A DNA stretch of 64,000 bases from Lasioglossum baleicum (GCF_051020765.1 NW_027469103.1:434001-498000); one strand, 5' to 3'; shown: positions 9,302 through 18,821, numbered from the stretch's first letter. Numbers and translations: made by a program. The notes: generated by a model from the letters alone, not told the origin.

Positions 9302-11099
9302 TGTCACGTCCTGGCGGGGCTATAAGAGCAAGAGAAGAGAATACCGCGGCCCGGCTACTCTACTCTTCCACTGACTGACATTTAATAAAAGTGTTGGTCT
9401 TTTTATCAACAGACTAGGACCCGATGCCGACACCTGCATGCAGTCTTACACAGATGAATGATGCACGCGACCCTGAAACATACGCGGTAATATGTTCCAC
9501 TTACTTTTACGCTTCGCTTGTTTGTCGATTGACACGAGACATGAATTCGCAACGGATGAACAGCTACGGTTGCGCTGATGGCCTTGAATACGGCCCGCTC
9601 TGCTTGACAGGCGTTGATCCAAATGGCTGGAAACGACCTTCAAGGATTGACGACTGCGCCAAACTCTGTCACGTCAATATTTGACAGGAACGACCTCCAA
9701 TGATTGATAGCTGGCTGCTACGGTATTGTAGACGGATGCGCTCGTTGAGGAAACGGGCGTGGACGCTGTACGATACCGTGAGTCTAACTCACGAATATCG
9801 TCCGCGTGATTGACGATATTTTAACTAGCGAAAACGGGCGTGGACGCTGTGCGATCCCGTGAATTTATCTCGCGAATATCGTCCGCGTGGTTGACGATAT
9901 TTTGATTCGAGAAAACGGACGTGGATGCTGCGGAGCTTGCTATGCGAGCAAGTCTATCACTATCACACACGTACGCGAACACGTAACAGGAAATTGAATA
10001 AGGAATACTATTCGCGAACTTTCCAGTGAGAACTCTATCTCTAACTAACAACGTGTCACTTCAAACTACGAAGTTAGGAGCAAGGAAATAATAATTGGGA
10101 TTTAGATTGACTCTGGTAAAACAAAGTATATTAATAACGTAAAAGAATACAAAGGTAAAGATGCTTATTATTAACGAAATCGAAATACGTACTAAGTACG
10201 AAATATGAAACGCAATAAAAATGTTTAATTGAATAAACGAAGTAATATTTGAATTAAACGAATAAGAATACGATATTACTGAATGGTATTAGGGACTGTG
10301 TCTAAACAGTATGGATTTGGAAAGATTGTGTCTAAACAATCTGGATTTGGAAAGACTATGTCTAAATAGTCTGGGCTTGGAAGATTGACGAAAACTCGAC
10401 TGACCCACTCGGGTCCCCGGAGAGGACTGGGGAAAATCGAACGTTCGTCGACGAACAACGTTCGTTCGAAAAATGCTGACTTCGCAAAAGGGGACCGTGT
10501 CCTCTTTGTGCCGGTCTTCGTCGTAAACAGCGCGATGGCCGCCGCACTAGAGTCAGCAGTTTTCGTTCCCAGTGGTGCAGGACTCGAAAATTAAGTGGTA
10601 ACCATTGGCGTACCTATTTATTTATTTAAATAAATTGGGACTTAGAATATTTTCGAGCGCTTGCTCTTGCAAGGCGTTTCGATGTAAATTTTATATGTCA
10701 TATGATTAGTTGACATCATTTGTCGACCGATCATATGTTTGAAAATATTCTAAGTATTTTTGAAAATTACCAAAAATCGAAATTTTGGTAAAGTCTAAAC
10801 AAACGCGAATTGAGAACCTAACCTACAAATTTTTAGGTTAGTTTCATGATTTTCGCTCACGAGTCCAATGATATTTCAATCTTCGAGTTTGGGCCATTTT
10901 TGGCTATTTTAGGATTTTGACAGATTTTGGATTTTAGGTTATGTTGATGGATTTCAATCAGATGTACGTGGTGTTAAGGATTCATTGTTATGAAGGATTT
11001 TTAGGAGTTTTGGAATCTTTAAAGGGGAACGCTCGCTCTTATGTATCTAATTTTACATGTAGTCTTAAAGCTAACGTCGGAGGTGCGACCGACGTCACA
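9302..11099 (-). repeat. A1 5' LTR
   Basis: 1,798 bp, TG...CA, the partner of 668-2465 with very few differences (for example in the TTAGAC hairpin region and near 9707). Should hold promoter and RNA start for A1 on the minus strand. Confidence 0.95.
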
Positions 11100-11665
11100 C
11101 TCGCATAGCAAGCTCCGCAGCATCCACGCCCGTTTTCGCTAGTTAAAATATCGTCAATCACGCGGACGATATTCGTGAGTTAGATTCACGGTATCGTACA
11201 GCGTCCACGCCCGTTTCCTCAACGAGCGCATCCGTCTACAATACCGTAGCAGCCAGCTGTCAATCATTGGAGGTCGTTCCTGTCAAATATTGACGTGACA
11301 GAGTTTGGCGCAGTCGTCAATCCTTGAAGGTCGTTTCCAGCCATTTGGATTAACGCCTGTCAAGCAGAGCGGACCGAATTCAAGGTCATCAGCGCAACCG
11401 TAGCCGTTCATCCGTTGCGAATTCATTTCTCGTGTCAATCGACAAACAAGCGAAGCGTAAAAGTAAGTGGAACATATTATCGCGTATGTTTCAGGGTCGC
11501 GTGCATCTTTCATCTGTGTAAGACTGCATGCAGGTGTCGGCATCGGGTCCTAGTCTGTTGATAAAAAGACCAACACTTTTATTAAATGTCAGTCAGTGGA
11601 AGAGTAGAGTAGCCGGGCCGCGGTATTCTCTTCTCTTGCTATTATAGCCCCGCCAGGACGTGACA
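11100..11665 (+). mobile_element. Family A LTR, right part (A0)
   Basis: Continues 1-667 after the CTCG duplication (11100-11103) and ends at GACGTGACA (11665). The next four bases, CCAG, should be the target duplication of A0 in C1, but the left copy is outside the window. Confidence 0.9.
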
Positions 11666-11689
11666 CCAGTATCCACAAACACAATCAAC

Positions 11690-12100
11690 ATGTGCGGACA
11701 CTTACAACCGGCGAGACCATCGGCGAACAAAGCCGGAGACTTCATCTACAGATACCAGGGAATATTCTGCTACAATGGCAGACACAGAATCTCCCTAAAT
11801 GGCAGAGAACTATGCCTTGCCTGCAGCCTCACTGCGGTAGTCAGGAGGGTCATCGTATACACGCACGTTCTTACAAGGAAAAAGAAGAACGCATGCGACG
11901 CGTGTACAAAACCCATATTGAGGGAAACCCCAATATTGGAATGCATCCACTGCAGCTTCCTCCTCGCACTGGATCGGGCAGCAACAGACACTGCCAGAAT
12001 AAGAAGAGAAAGAGGCGAAATTCTCACGGACGACGAAGAAGAGGACGAAAACTCAAGCACCTCTTCCTCGGACGAAGACACCAATACTCAAGCAAATTAG
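11690..12100 (+). CDS. Cys-rich, acidic-tailed accessory protein, copy 1
   Basis: 136 codons from an ATG 24 bases after the A0 end; upstream in-frame codons come from A0, so the native upstream context is lost. The start MCG, the CYNG block, LCxxC, CxxC, ETPILEC and final CxxC pair match the A1 pol C-terminus, and it ends in a long Asp/Glu/Ser tail. It probably binds zinc; no function is known to me. It is followed 251 bases later by a second, diverged copy, so this position carries a duplicated gene. Confidence 0.65.
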   Translation: MCGHLQPARPSANKAGDFIYRYQGIFCYNGRHRISLNGRELCLACSLTAVVRRVIVYTHVLTRKKKNACDACTKPILRETPILECIHCSFLLALDRAATDTARIRRERGEILTDDEEEDENSSTSSSDEDTNTQAN

Positions 12101-12351
12101 AGATGCAGAGTGTTTGTGCCAAAGCCGTAATCTCGTCACCTGAGACAAGAGTGATTACTCTAACCAACAAGGGGAGCAAAATGCCGAGTCAACAGGGAGA
12201 TTACTTATCCATACTCAGTATTCCCCTGCCGGTTTGACTTGCTCACCCCCCACTAACCCACATCGAACAAACAAAGCAGAAGAGCAGTCATTCTGCAATC
12301 GCCCACCGCTCAAGCAACATTACGAAAAAGCACGTTAAAACACTCATCAAA

Positions 12352-12753
12352 ATGTGCAAACAACTTCCAATCAGGAAGGCCGGTCAGAAGAGACCACCTG
12401 CAATTCCCACCTACTTGCTCGAAATCTCCTGCTACAATGGCAGGATAAGAATAACGCCCGACGGAAGGAAACTTTGCTATGACTGTAGCCAGAGAACAGT
12501 CATTTCCAATGTAAGAATTTGGAATCACCAGCGAATGTACTCCGTCCAAAACGATTGCGAAGAATGCGGTGGTCCGATATGCACCGAAACTCCAGTAATG
12601 GATTGCCGAGAATGCCTGAGCATTCTGGCCGGACAGGGCATCATGTTAGAAAACCCAGAGGTCTCCGACTCATCAGATGACTCCGATTCATCCGAAGGAA
12701 GTTCGGACGAGGATTCAGACTCGGACATGGAGGAACACCTCATCACGAACTAA
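12352..12753 (+). CDS. Cys-rich, acidic-tailed accessory protein, copy 2
   Basis: 133 codons, ATG start, MC start as in copy 1. Shares CYNG, LCxxCS, CxxC and a CTETPVMDC block. It is closer to the A1 domain than copy 1 in the segment after LCxxCS (WNHQRMY here, WEHQRMY in A1). The tail is Ser/Asp-rich. The intervening 12101-12351 shows no ORF of note. The pair lies directly before the family C 3' tail. Confidence 0.65.
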   Translation: MCKQLPIRKAGQKRPPAIPTYLLEISCYNGRIRITPDGRKLCYDCSQRTVISNVRIWNHQRMYSVQNDCEECGGPICTETPVMDCRECLSILAGQGIMLENPEVSDSSDDSDSSEGSSDEDSDSDMEEHLITN

Positions 12754-12770
12754 ATGGCAACAACAGTGAA

Positions 12771-13074
12771 ATAAGTGAGCCCATTCCCTCCCAAGACCCC
12801 AATAAAAGACAGTCAGATAATGAACATTGCGATTATAGACTGTCGGACATTGCGAAACCTACCCCAACTCCTCGCGCAGAATCAGACAACATCTCAGTGC
12901 ATCCAGTGTTTCGTACTGTTAATACAGTCAACGTGCGCCGAGAACTGAGCTCCCTGCGCGGATCGCTCACTAACGATGCGTCTCAAGACCAAAAATTGTA
13001 ATGCGAGCGTTCACCGAACACAACCTCGGACCGAGAGATTTCACTCCGAGAAATCTCTTCTCCGGCGAGGGAGG
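12771..13074 (+). promoter_or_regulatory. Family C 3' tail kept in a pol-type element
   Basis: About 304 bases nearly identical to 63444-63747 of C3, where most of it codes the env cytoplasmic tail. Here it follows the stop of the Cys-rich gene and has no env upstream. It ends with the pre-PPT hairpin and GAGGGAGG polypurine tract. This parallels A1 (2466-2652). Confidence 0.8.
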
Positions 13075-14090
13075 TGTTACGTCGGACGACCTCCGACGTT
13101 GGTCGAATCGAGGACCGTACCTCGATTCTAGGTTAAGACTAAATACTAAGTACATAACAACCTCTTAAACCCATCGCTATCAAACTCTTGTTCTAATTCT
13201 AATACATCTTAAACCCATCACTACTTCACCCACGACTTTTCCTAAACTTGTTCTAATACCCATCACTACTTAAATCTCGACTCTCCCAATTGTTCTAAAC
13301 CCAACCACCACTCCAAACTCTCAATCTTACCTAACACTTGTTCAAACCCTCATCTACACTTATAACTTGTTTAAACCCTCATCTACACTTAACACTTGTT
13401 CAAACCCTCATCTACACTTACAACTTGTTCAAATCCTCAACTCCGCTCGAGTAAACGCCACCTCGAGAACAAAGAGATCGCAACGTCAGCAGTCTTGCAC
13501 GCGTCACCACTCTGTCGAGAGCGAGGACAAAGAGACTGCAACGTCAGCAGTCTTGCACCCGTCACCACTCCGACGAGCGAGGACAAAGGGACTGCAGCGT
13601 CAGCAACCCCCACTCCGAGCGAAGGAGGCTACGCAGAGCTGCCTCTTGCATCAGTCTGGTCCTAGCCAGCGGAGTGAGCGGACGTGTCGGTCTGCGCTCA
13701 CTCCATTCTCACACAACGACATCAGTCAGTCTGGCCCAAGCCAGCGAAGCGAGCAGACGTGTCGACCTGCGCTCTTCTAATTCGCGCTTCGACGTTCATC
13801 GACGTTTGTTCTACAATTCCAATTCCAATTCTAATTCCAATTCTAATTCAAACTCAATACCAATTCCGACTCAACGCAGTCTCTATTCCAACACTAATTC
13901 ATTTACTAACTCCTACGCAATTAATTCACTTAATTCATATTCACATTTATATTAATACAATTGTAACCAAGTGTAACCAAGTTATTATTATAATATATCT
14001 TATTTTACCAGAACTTCGCGAGTGACTTCTCTTACAATTCAATCAATTCAGTGACCTATTTCTCTCCGATATTCAAACTATATCTTCGTT

Positions 14091-14287
14091 ATCGTGCACT
14101 TGTAGAGTATTGAAACTCGGTCACAAAGGGAGAAGCTTACAGCTCCGCCGAGACAATACGTCTGCAAGCGACATTTTGAACAATTGTTTCCATTAGCAAT
14201 CGTGCACTTGTTGAGTATTGAAACTCGGTCACAAAGGGAGAAGCTTACAGCTCCGCCGAGACAATACGTCTGCAAGCGACATTTTGA
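14091..14287 (+). repeat. Twin 89-bp repeats in the C LTR
   Basis: Copies at 14091-14179 and 14199-14287 (period 108) are almost identical. Each can fold through CTCGG and CCGAG arms around an AGCTTACAGCT segment. The same pair is present in C3 at 57049-57245. Confidence 0.9.
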
Positions 14288-14609
14288 TCGGTCAAGTGTT
14301 TTCTCGGTCAAGTGTTCGATCAAGTCTCCATCAAGTGACAGTTCACACAAGGAATACGTGCAGTGCTAGATCTATAGTGACAGTTCTAACAGTGCCCTCG
14401 TTCGTTACACAGTGACCCGGCTTGGAGGCCAGTTCGTCCGCTCCGCTTGGGTAGTGTCAATGAACGAGCGGACCTTTTCAATAACTATATTTTATTAAAG
14501 TCAAAGGTGGAATACCGCTGGCCAGCGCCTCCGGGGAACCCCTGGCCAATTTTCCCTTTTTCATTCAGAACATAGACAAAATTCCTATAAAGGATTTCTT
14601 GAGAAGGAG

Positions 14610-15026
14610 TTGTTAAACCAAGTTCCTTTCGCTCCTCTCTCCTCATGCGTCGATCACGTCACGACCGAGAATATCGAGTGTGACGCGTCAGATTACGTAT
14701 CGGTATACGGTTGTCCGTGCCGTCCGATTCCGAACACAGAGATCAACCACGCGGATCTCTCGCGTTCCACGCCTGTCAACGTTACACCAGCTGCCCGCTA
14801 TGAGATCATCGATCTCATAGACATCTCTGACGACGACGACAGCCAGGACACAGTGATCCTGCCACGTCCTCGTTGCGTCATCACCAACAGCACGTTCCTG
14901 TCACCACGTCAACGTATTACGTTGCGTCTTCCCAATCTTCCTCGCCTGGAAGATATTTGCATCGAGGACCCACAGTACGAGGTCTACGCAGCGCAGAGGA
15001 AACAACTCCTGCGACAGTATTATTAA
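14610..15026 (+). CDS. LTR-encoded acidic-motif protein, family C form
   Basis: 138 open codons, first codon TTG, no in-frame ATG before the conserved core. Core CDASDYVSVYGCPC, NHADLSR, an EIIDLIDISDDDDS motif (hydrophobic then acidic, like a SUMO-interaction motif) and the end block LEDICIEDP...QYY match the family B LTR protein at 15540. In the first core 14 codons the B/C differences are all synonymous, evidence of protein selection. An ATG at 14646 starts a B-like MRR peptide in another frame that stops after about 12 codons, so the gene is either broken at the start or completed by splicing. Confidence 0.5.
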   Translation: MLNQVPFAPLSSCVDHVTTENIECDASDYVSVYGCPCRPIPNTEINHADLSRSTPVNVTPAARYEIIDLIDISDDDDSQDTVILPRPRCVITNSTFLSPRQRITLRLPNLPRLEDICIEDPQYEVYAAQRKQLLRQYY

Positions 15027-15290
15027 GGCGTAACAACAAACCGGTGAGAATCAGTATCTTGTATCCATCTTTACCCCATGTCAACTCACCGCGTTCGTTG
15101 CGTTTACGTATAAGTATCGCCATCCGCGTTGACTGCAAGCGGGTGCCGATTTTCCAAATGACTATCGGTGTCCTAGCGCATATGACTGCCCGTCTGGCTG
15201 TCTTGGCGTAAAAGACCGTTTCCTCATCAATTCCACGTGCCGCCTCCTGGGGTCATCTCCTTTGCCTAGGACGTGGGACGTGACGTAACA

Positions 15291-16368
15291 ATATTAAACT
15301 CGTGACATATCCGGACTTGGTCTAAAGTGCGCAGTGGATACGCTGAGCCGCCAATAAGGAATTTGAAGCGAGTCATAGAGAAGTTCTCGTGCCACGTCTA
15401 GAATTGGTCTAAAGTGCGCAGTGGAAACGCTGAGCCGCCACTATAGACGTGAAGCGAGTTAACTACCAAAAAGGTTAATAACAAGTGGAAGTTCATTTTC
15501 ATTATATTATTAATATTCCATCATTACTATTCCTTACCCATGCGACGCCCACGTCGAGCGGGACGCAAGTATCAACTTGCTAAATTGAGACGCGCGTTAA
15601 GAAATAAAGCGGTGCTCGATCAAATCATTGCCACTACCGAGTGGACAGAACTTCTGGGAACCACCGAGCACATTCCGTGTGACGCGTCCGATTACGTTTC
15701 TGTATACGGTTGCCCTTGCAACCCTCCTAAAGAGGTCAACCACGCGGACCTCTCGCGAGCTCCGACGCCAGTTCTACATCCGGTCGATTGTCCAGAGGTG
15801 ATCGACATAGCCGACGACGACGACAGCCGAGACACGATCATCGTTCCCAGGGTCCGTTGCCGAATCATCCGTGACGTTCCTCTGCCAGCTCATCAACGTG
15901 TCATCTTGCGGCCAGCATCCAAGGCCACTAACGTCGTCCCGAACCGAGCAGCAGCAACTTTGCCAGATCTTCCCCACCTCGAGGACATCTGTATAGAAGA
16001 TCCGATGTACGACACCTACTGTCAGTACCGCCAGTTCCTGCTGCAACAATATTATTAGGCGTTAATACAACATTGCGGTGAGTCGTATAATATCTTGTAT
16101 AATTGTTGAATCCTGTAAACTCACCGTTCTCGTTGCATCCTCTCGCGCGCGATTCTTGTCGGGACACTTCTTGTAACCGCGTCGGACGTTCTCTTCTTGA
16201 CTGCATCCATAGCAATATCGGTTGTCCTAGTGCATATGACAGCCCGCGGCTGTCTCGGCACGAAAGACCACTCCTCATTTTAATCTTCATATCTCAACCG
16301 TCCGTCTGTCACTGTTCTCTTTTCTCTCTCCTGGTACCTGTAACAAAAACACAGTGACGGACGTGACA
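15291..16368 (+). mobile_element. B1: right part of a family B LTR
   Basis: Matches B2 from 26397 on, beginning at the ATAT where C1 was inserted, and ends at GACGTGACA (16368). It contains twin 77-bp repeats and an intact LTR ORF. It was inserted into the 3' tail of B2: the following GCGAATACG continues the B tail. Confidence 0.88.
15540..16058 (+). CDS. LTR-encoded basic/acidic protein, family B form
   Basis: 172 codons from an ATG. Basic N-terminus (MRRPRRAGRK), then CDASDYVSVYGCPC, NHADLSR, EVIDIADDDDS (SUMO-interaction-like) and a C-terminal LEDICIEDP...LLQQYY block. Seven copies of this ORF occur in the window, one in each B LTR, and all are open apart from the one split by A3. Function unknown to me; the known precedent for a protein in a retroviral LTR is the mouse mammary tumour virus superantigen, without any sequence similarity implied. 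The LTR location means two copies per element. Confidence 0.6.
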   Translation: MRRPRRAGRKYQLAKLRRALRNKAVLDQIIATTEWTELLGTTEHIPCDASDYVSVYGCPCNPPKEVNHADLSRAPTPVLHPVDCPEVIDIADDDDSRDTIIVPRVRCRIIRDVPLPAHQRVILRPASKATNVVPNRAAATLPDLPHLEDICIEDPMYDTYCQYRQFLLQQYY

Positions 16369-16595
16369 GCGAATACGACTTGTCGGACATTACAAAACCA
16401 GCCCCAGCCCCACGTGCCGACACCGACAACATTTCAGTGCGACCAGTGTTTCGTACAAATATAGGAAATACTCGCCGAGAACTGTGCTCCCTGCGCGGAG
16501 TACCCCCGGACGATGCGTCGCATAAATGAATGTGAGGTCGAGTGTTGAGCGAGAAATTTCTTCCTTGTAAGAAATTTCTTTTCCGCGTTGGGAGG
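16369..16595 (+). pseudogene. env: B2 env 3' end and polypurine region
   Basis: Residual end of a B env gene: codes the conserved cytoplasmic tail (DNISVRPVFR, SLRG) to a stop near 16530, then a 3' segment with AGAAATTTCT palindromes and GTTGGGAGG before the LTR. The rest of B2 lies left of the window, cut off by B1. Confidence 0.85.
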
Positions 16596-17373
16596 TGTTA
16601 CGTCGTCCGATGTACGACGTTGGCCTTGTACACACACTATGTATACAAGGTCTGATCTACATAAGATCCACACACCGTCCCCTAGACATAAGAGCATAAT
16701 ATTAAGATCTCATATATTCTATTGTTCTAATCCTTATCTCCGTCTCTACCCATCACCATAACTTCACCTTGATCAACACCTTACCTCAGTTTCAACCCAT
16801 CACCACGACACATAATGCAATAAAGTATTGCATCACTCTGGAAGCATCTAGAAGCTTCTAGAAACGTCGAGAAGTCCAAGGACTGCTGCATCAGCAGTCC
16901 CACGCTCGTAGAGGGCAATAGGACAGCCACGAGACTGCAGCGTCAGCAGAAATGCACGTGCAGTCCCCGGGAGCGAAGACGCTGCTGCGTCAGCGGTTCT
17001 CCCACTCCGACGACTGAAGAACAAAGAGACTGCAGCGTCAGCTATCCCCACTCCGACCGAAGGAGGCAAGGCAGAGCGGACGCTTGAGTCAGTCCGCCTT
17101 CAGCCAGCGACTCGCACAGACGTGCCTACCTGGCCTCAGCCGCCAGTCCGGCTTCTTCCGACTTCAAGAGCAGACGTGTTCAGTCTAGCTCCGCGATAGT
17201 GAAGTGTGTCGATCCTTCACTCCTAATTCCAATTCCAATTCCAACTCTAACTCAACTCAACTCAAGTCCTAATTCTCATACGTTATTCCTATAACATATT
17301 ACAATATCCATTATTCATTAATCCAATTACTACTCCTATTATAATATTACTTACATATTGTATACCAGTGTAC
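16596..17373 (+). repeat. B2 3' LTR, left part
   Basis: Starts TGTTACGTCG and stops at the GTAC duplication (17370-17373) of A2; continues at 26293. U3 part with four CTGCAGCGTCAGCA-like motifs and an AATTCC microsatellite. Confidence 0.92.
16881..17043 (+). promoter_or_regulatory. Four regularly spaced Maf-site-like motifs in B U3
   Basis: Motifs at 16884-16896 (TGCTGCATCAGCA), 16934-16948, 16981-16996 and 17028-17043 are spaced about 48 bp. The first differs by one base on its reverse strand from the consensus Maf site TGCTGACTCAGCA, and the others contain the GTCAGC half. Family C has three related motifs. Transcription-factor binding is inference. Confidence 0.45.
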
Positions 17374-17718
17374 TGTGACGTCGGTCGCACCTCCGACGTT
17401 AGCTTTAAGACTACATGTAAAATTAGATACATAAGAGCGAGCGTTCCCCTTTAAAGATTCCAAAACTCCTAAAAATCCTTCATAACAATGAATCCTTAAC
17501 ACCACGTACATCTGATCGAAATCCATCAACATAACCTAAAATCCAAAATCTGTCAAAATCCTAAAATAGCCAAAAATGGCCCAAACTCGAAGATTGAAAT
17601 ATCATTGGACTCGTGAGCGAAAATCATGAAACTAACCTAAAAATTTGTAGGTTATGTTCTCAATTCGCGTTTGTTTAGACTTTACCAAAATTTCGATTTT
17701 TGGTAATTTTCAAAAGTA

Positions 17719-17831
17719 CTTAGAATATTTTCAAACATATGATCAGTCGACAAATGATGTCAACTAATCATATGACATATAAATTTACATCGAAACGCCT
17801 TGCAAGAGCAAGCGCTCGAAAATATTCTAAG
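17719..17831 (+). other. Inverted-repeat module in A U3
   Basis: CTTAGAATATTTTC and its inverse GAAAATATTCTAAG bound about 113 bp that contain further palindromes (CATATGAT / ATCATATG). Just upstream lie two more palindromes (AACCTAAAAATTTGTAGGTT and TACCAAAATTTCGATTTTTGGT, the latter near 17683). It could be an old MITE-like insertion or a regulatory hairpin. Present in all A LTRs here. Confidence 0.7.
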
Positions 17832-18100
17832 TCCCAATTTATTTAAATAAATAAATAGGTACGCCAATGGTTACCACTTAATTTTCGAGTCCTGCACCAC
17901 TGGGAACGAAAACTGCTGACTCTAGTGCGGCGGCCATCGCGCTGTTTACAACGAAGACCGGCACAAAGAGGACACGGTCCCCTTTTGCGAAGTCAGCATT
18001 TTTCGGACGAACGTTATTCGTCGACGAACGTTCGATTCTCCTCAGTCCTCTCCGGGGACCCGAGTGGGTCAGTCGAGTTTTCGTCAATCTTCCAAGTCCA

Positions 18101-18177
18101 GACTATTTAGACATAGTCTTTCCAAATCCAGATTGTTTAGACACAATCTTTCCAAATCCATACTGTTTAGACACAGT
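18101..18177 (+). other. Three tandem hairpins with constant TTAGAC loops
   Basis: Units 30 bp apart: GACTAT-TTAGAC-ATAGTC, GATTGT-TTAGAC-ACAATC and ACTGT-TTAGAC-ACAGT. The loop and the linker TTTCCAAATCCA are constant while both sides of each stem change together, so base pairing is kept. Likely an RNA structure in the LTR transcript; role unknown. Confidence 0.75.
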
Positions 18178-18570
18178 CCCTAATACCATTCAATAATATC
18201 TTATTCTTATTCGTTTAATTCAAACATTACTTCGTTTATTCAATTAAACATTTTTATTGCGTTTCATATTTCGTACTTAGTACGTATTTCGATTTCGTCA
18301 ATAATAAGCATCTTTACCTTTGTATTCTTTTACGTTTATAATATACTTTGTTTTACCAGAGTCAATCTAAATCCCAATTATTATTTCCTTGCTCCTAACT
18401 TCGTAGTTTGAAGTGACACGTTGTTAGTTAGAGATAGAGTTCTCACTGGAAAGTTCGCGAATAGTATTCCTTATTCAATTTCCTGTTACGTGTTCGCGTA
18501 CGTGCGTGATAGTGATAGACTTGCTCGCATAGCAAGCTCCGCAGCATCCACGTCCGTTTTCTCGAATCAA

Positions 18571-18678
18571 AATATCGTCAACCACGCGGACGATATTCGC
18601 GAGATAAATTCACGGGATCGTACAGCGTCCACGTCCGTTTTCGCTAGTTAAAATATCGTCAATCACGCGGACGATATT
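18571..18678 (+). other. Two AACCACGCG-loop hairpins in the A LTR
   Basis: Stem AATATCGTC / GACGATATT around loops AACCACGCG (18571-18597) and AATCACGCG (18652-18678), within two tandem repeats of about 81 bp. The same loop with different stems appears in B (15731-15753) and C (14738-14760). The loop ends in the self-complementary CGCG. Confidence 0.75.
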
Positions 18679-18793
18679 CGTGAGTTAGATTCACGGTATC
18701 GTACAGCGTCCACGCCCGTTTCCTCAACGAGCGCATCCGTCTACAATACCGTAGCCGCCAGCTGTCCACCATTGGAGGTCGTTCCTGCCAAAT

Positions 18794-18821
18794 ATTGACG
18801 TGACAGAGTTTGGCGCAGTCG
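18794..18821 (+). other. Relict LTR end plus primer site inside the A LTR
   Basis: ATTGACGTGACA followed by GAGTTTGGCGCAGTCG repeats the layout of the true LTR end and primer site at 19162-19193 (GACGTGACA GAATTTGGCGCAGTCG). It sits about 365 bases upstream of the present LTR end, suggesting that the LTR grew past an older boundary. Confidence 0.7.

Larger units (their letters stand above)
668..11099 (-). mobile_element. A1: complete pol-type Ty3/gypsy element, family A
   Basis: A complete 10,432-bp element on the minus strand with 1,798-bp LTRs at both ends, a tRNA-Ser type primer site, gag, one long pol frame and a polypurine tract. The 4-bp duplication CTCG flanks it (664-667 and 11100-11103), so it transposed into a copy of its own LTR in the opposite orientation. 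The two LTRs differ at only a few sites that I could spot, and gag and pol are open, so it is young and possibly competent. It has no envelope gene; the place env holds in A2 and A3 is taken by RT, RNase H, integrase and a Cys-rich protein. Confidence 0.95.
11666..15290 (+). mobile_element. C1: 3' part of a pol-type element, family C
   Basis: Starts where A0 ends and runs through two Cys-rich genes, the family C 3' tail and a full C LTR (13075-15290). Its 5' part lies left of the window, beyond A0. It is called pol type because its last genes match the C-terminal domain of A1 pol, and because no env sequence lies upstream of the tail. The base after its LTR begins ATAT, which continues a B LTR (B1), so C1 was inserted in B1. 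Confidence 0.8.
13075..15290 (+). repeat. C1 3' LTR
   Basis: 2,216 bp, TGTTACGTC...GACGTAACA. Holds 30-bp tandem repeats (about 13330-13440), three CGTCAGCA-type motifs (13477-13605), AATTCC-type microsatellite (about 13815-13860), twin 89-bp repeats (14091-14287) and the LTR-encoded ORF. It is 43 bp shorter than the C3 LTR, which has a tandem duplication near its start. Confidence 0.92.

Noticed and set aside
13367..13955. Ser-rich ORFs of 89-137 codons in the C LTR and a 73-codon ORF in the B LTR
   Set aside because: They run through tandem repeats and microsatellite sequence, overlap in several frames, and are not related between families.
17631..17650. Telomere-like TTAGG/CCTAA repeats in the A U3
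   Set aside because: Only scattered CCTAA units within a palindrome, no tandem array.
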